The position numbers and the translations under genes were made by a program. From assembly GCF_028769735.1 (NCBI RefSeq), contig NC_088171.1:141133917-141197916 (forward strand): 64,000 bases of DNA, given 5' to 3'. This DNA comes from Zonotrichia leucophrys gambelii (taxonomy: Eukaryota; Chordata; Aves; Passeriformes; Passerellidae). This document shows, piece by piece, positions 61,201 through 64,000 of this stretch. Under the pieces are notes generated by a model that saw only the letters and a program-made list of their open reading frames with translations, was not told the DNA's origin and did not search any database. Positions within the stretch are counted from its first letter, which is position 1. Every line of letters starts with the position of its first letter.

Positions 61201-64000
61201 CAGCCTCCCTTCTCTTTGGGAACAAGTGACATGTCTGCAGTGACACTGCAATGACTGCACACTCCCCTCTGCTCCCAAAACAGACCATGCACATCCCCAT
61301 GGGGTGGCTCTGAACCACAGAAACACAGAGAAGGTTTGGAGAAAGCACTGGATGCTCAGTTAAAACAGCTAGAAAAAGATTTGGTAAAACAGCACAAAAA
61401 CTCTTCTTCTGAAGTAACAACTCCAAAAGCTTGAGTGGCATTTAAGGATAAGAATTCTTGAGTTAAACTAGTTACATTCATCAGATCATCTGAGAGAACA
61501 AGTAGCTGATATCTGGAAAACAGAGATGGATGTAAGCAAGGGAAGAGGTATTAGACTGGTTATCACCTAAAGGAGTGAAAAAAAATAGAGATTGGTAATT
61601 TCCTGCCTGCATGACAGACAGCAGAAGAGGCAAGAAAGATTATAAATTGCTATAAACCCAATATTGCTACTGGGCACATGATTTTAAGTAGCAAGGCTCA
61701 ACTTCTGAAAATGGTTTGGAGTTCTTCATGTATGATGGCAGTCACAGCAGGCAGTGGGTGAAGATCCCTGTTACAGCCTGCCCAGGCTCACTAAACTAAT
61801 GAGGATTTACATTCTGCAGGTGCATCTGGTGCCCCAGTGAGTCTTATCTGCCTCTGCAAAATGCAGGCAGTGGGTGTGGGTCCAGTGCAGCAGAGCTGAG
61901 AATATCCCTCCTCCTCCTGTGCAATTGTGAAACATTAAAATTGGCCCTAATGCTTTAAGTGCAGGCTCAGATGAAAAAGAAGGAATGTAGACTTAAATGA
62001 AATAATACTGCTCTAACTAAAACATACAGGAAAACAAAAAAATCAGGTTGTAGCTATGCCAGTGAGAGCAACAGACATGCTAGGAAGCTTTCACCATGAA
62101 TGCAGAAACTGCCCAGAAGCTCCAGGTTCTCAAACCCCTTCAGGTACTCCCTGCCCAGGGAGCAAAAGAGATAGAAACCCACTGACCCAATGGCTGAAGT
62201 GAGACCTTTTTTCCAATATACAAGTCTCATCTCAGACAAGAGCCTTTTTTAAATTTATTTTATTGCAGTGAAATGCCACCATCACCATAGCAGTTCTGGA
62301 AACAAAGGCTGCAGAAATGTTTTGCCCCAACCAAATACGTAGGCTATGATTTCAGCTTTTAAGGGTTGACTTGAACCTCAAAAGCAAAACAGAAAACCCA
62401 TTATACCTCCTAAGATAACTGAAATGTCATTTTAGAAATAAAAACCTGAAGCATTTCATTCTCATCAGTATCACCCAAATAAAATACACTCATGTTGCAA
62501 CCCCACCTCCCCCCACACAATTTCTTTGCACTCCTGTTCCAGTGAAGCCTGTACATGCTGCAGGCACACACAGGTCTGATCTCAGCTAAGAACCTCCCTT
62601 CTGCACACACCAAGGCTCTGCCCCTTTATTTTCACATTAGGAGCCTTCCCTTCCACAGCCTTCAGGAACAGCAGTTTCCATCTCAAGAGGCTTCCCTGGC
62701 ATGCCCTGAGAAAGGTTGTACCCAAGAGGTGCCAAACCAGGACTCCTCAGAATGATATGGCCATTCCCTCATCGTTGTCTGTCCTATTCTCTCAAGGGTT
62801 GTACAGCCCCACCAGTTAAGGAAAGTCAAATAAATCAAGCTTACTGCCAGCTCACACCTCCCACTCTTGCTCTTAGTCCCTGTGGATGCTTTTGGCACGC
62901 TGAGGAATGCTGCTCTCCCTGGGGAGCCCCTGCCCTGGCTGTGCTCATCCTGTACTGCCAAAGCACATACAGCTAGAGAGGAACTGTCCCTGGGAATGAG
63001 CAAGGGCTGCACTTCAGTTTGAATATTGCTAAGACAGAGCTGTAGAGTAGAAAAAACCCCAAATATTGCTGTGCGGGATGAATCAAAGCACTTCTAATTA
63101 CAGCAGAAGTTTGAACTTTTTATAAAACTTTTGCACTCCTGCTTGTAGATCCTGACCAGGTTCTTCTAAGAACATCAGGCCCTAAAGATGTAGTCCGGTT
63201 TCTGAATTTACACAACACAAAGGCCAAAAGAAAAATAAAAGCTCTTTATGCCATAAGCTGCATAAAGCTTTGGGGTCTTCAAGCTTCTTGAAGCTGCCTT
63301 AGAATCTTTGCCTTCCTTTTCCAACATTAATTGGATTTTGATCTTACATACCTTGGGGAAGAAAAGCGAGACAGAACAGAAAACATGACAAGATTAACTT
63401 TTCTAGACATTTATACATTCAAAACCCCAAACCCTCTAGCAGCTGAGCTTTGAATCAGATTTTAAGAAAATTATTCTGTATGTAAAAGCTCTAGAGTGAA
63501 AATACCAAAACATTAACATTAGTTAAAGTTAACTCCTTAGCTTAAACCCCTAAAGCAAGTAAGGCCAATGCCCAAGGCACACACATGCCATTTTCTTTTT
63601 GCACTTGCTTAAATTCTTATAGCAGTAAGCACAGGCAGTTCAGTCAATGGACAATTGCTTAAACAGACAGGTAAGGGCTGTAACAGGCACACAATCAAGG
63701 CTCCCTTCCAGCCAAAGGCACATCCCTGAGACCAGCTGGGGGTACCAATAAACACTGAGCAGGGTCTCCCTTTGCCCTCCTCCTTCTGAGGGGTTAAGGA
63801 TTCCGCAGAGGAGGACAGAGACAGGTGTTGCTTTTCTTTGCAGTCTGAGTGGAGACTGCACTTTCTGAGCCCGTACGGCAGATAAAAAAGCACTTTGAAA
63901 GATATTCTTTGATCAATGAATACAATCCCTAATTAATGTTTTTCTTTACCATTTTCAAGTCCAGTTTAAAACACAACTTCTCAGCAACTTCAGATCCCTA
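58263..64000. other. Intergenic sequence, possibly reaching the 3' end of a convergent gene
   Basis: No coding exon with recognisable protein similarity on either strand. In mammals the gene after ZHX2 is DERL1 in the opposite orientation. I looked for its C-terminal coding sequence on the minus strand and did not find it. Overlapping minus-strand AATAAA signals at 62254-62264 could end such a transcript. The last 1.7 kb is AT-rich, unique and repeat-poor, which is compatible with a 3' UTR but proves nothing. Confidence 0.3.

Noticed and set aside
58263..64000. DERL1 coding exon
   Set aside because: No minus-strand frame resembles the Derlin-1 C-terminus. Only a possible 3' end is suggested by position.

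Overview
This window is vertebrate, almost certainly avian, nuclear DNA. It has long AT-rich non-coding stretches with few CpGs, 5'-truncated CR1 retrotransposon fragments carrying the bird-type CR1 3' end (ATTCTRTG-like octamers), and one solo endogenous-retrovirus LTR of a kind familiar from bird genomes. No bacterial or phage-type organisation is present: no operons, CRISPR arrays or rRNA/tRNA genes were seen.

The one confident gene is ZHX2 (zinc fingers and homeoboxes 2) on the + strand. Its whole coding sequence (834 codons plus stop) lies in one exon, inferred as 43516-46190, with the ATG at 43682 and TAG at 46184-46186. A branch point, polypyrimidine tract and AG acceptor precede the exon. 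A strong donor follows only 4 nt after the stop. The best fit for the last, wholly untranslated exon starts at 51251 and ends near 52515, just after an AATAAA at 52489. This matches the mammalian layout, where the ORF occupies the penultimate exon.

Region by region: 1-43515 is read as upstream intron of ZHX2, because no promoter-like CpG cluster or other gene was found. It contains two large CR1 fragments (1375-2200 minus, 3875-4530 plus), a small one (42122-42190), MIR-like ancient SINE relics (about 16000 and 32030), and several compact clusters of transcription-factor-like motifs (13.7, 14.9, 18.8 and 36.5 kb). 46191-51250 is the last intron. 52516-64000 is intergenic, with CR1 tails at 54.4 and 58.2 kb, a possible MIR relic at 55.9 kb and an LTR at 56250-56690. 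In mammals the next gene is DERL1 on the opposite strand; the right edge may approach its 3' end, but no DERL1 coding exon is visible.

No previously undescribed system was found. The most useful leads are the ZHX2 5' leader (a short uORF plus an in-frame open extension), the stop/junction architecture, the vestigial fifth-homeodomain region, and the intronic motif clusters, which need cross-species conservation to mean anything.
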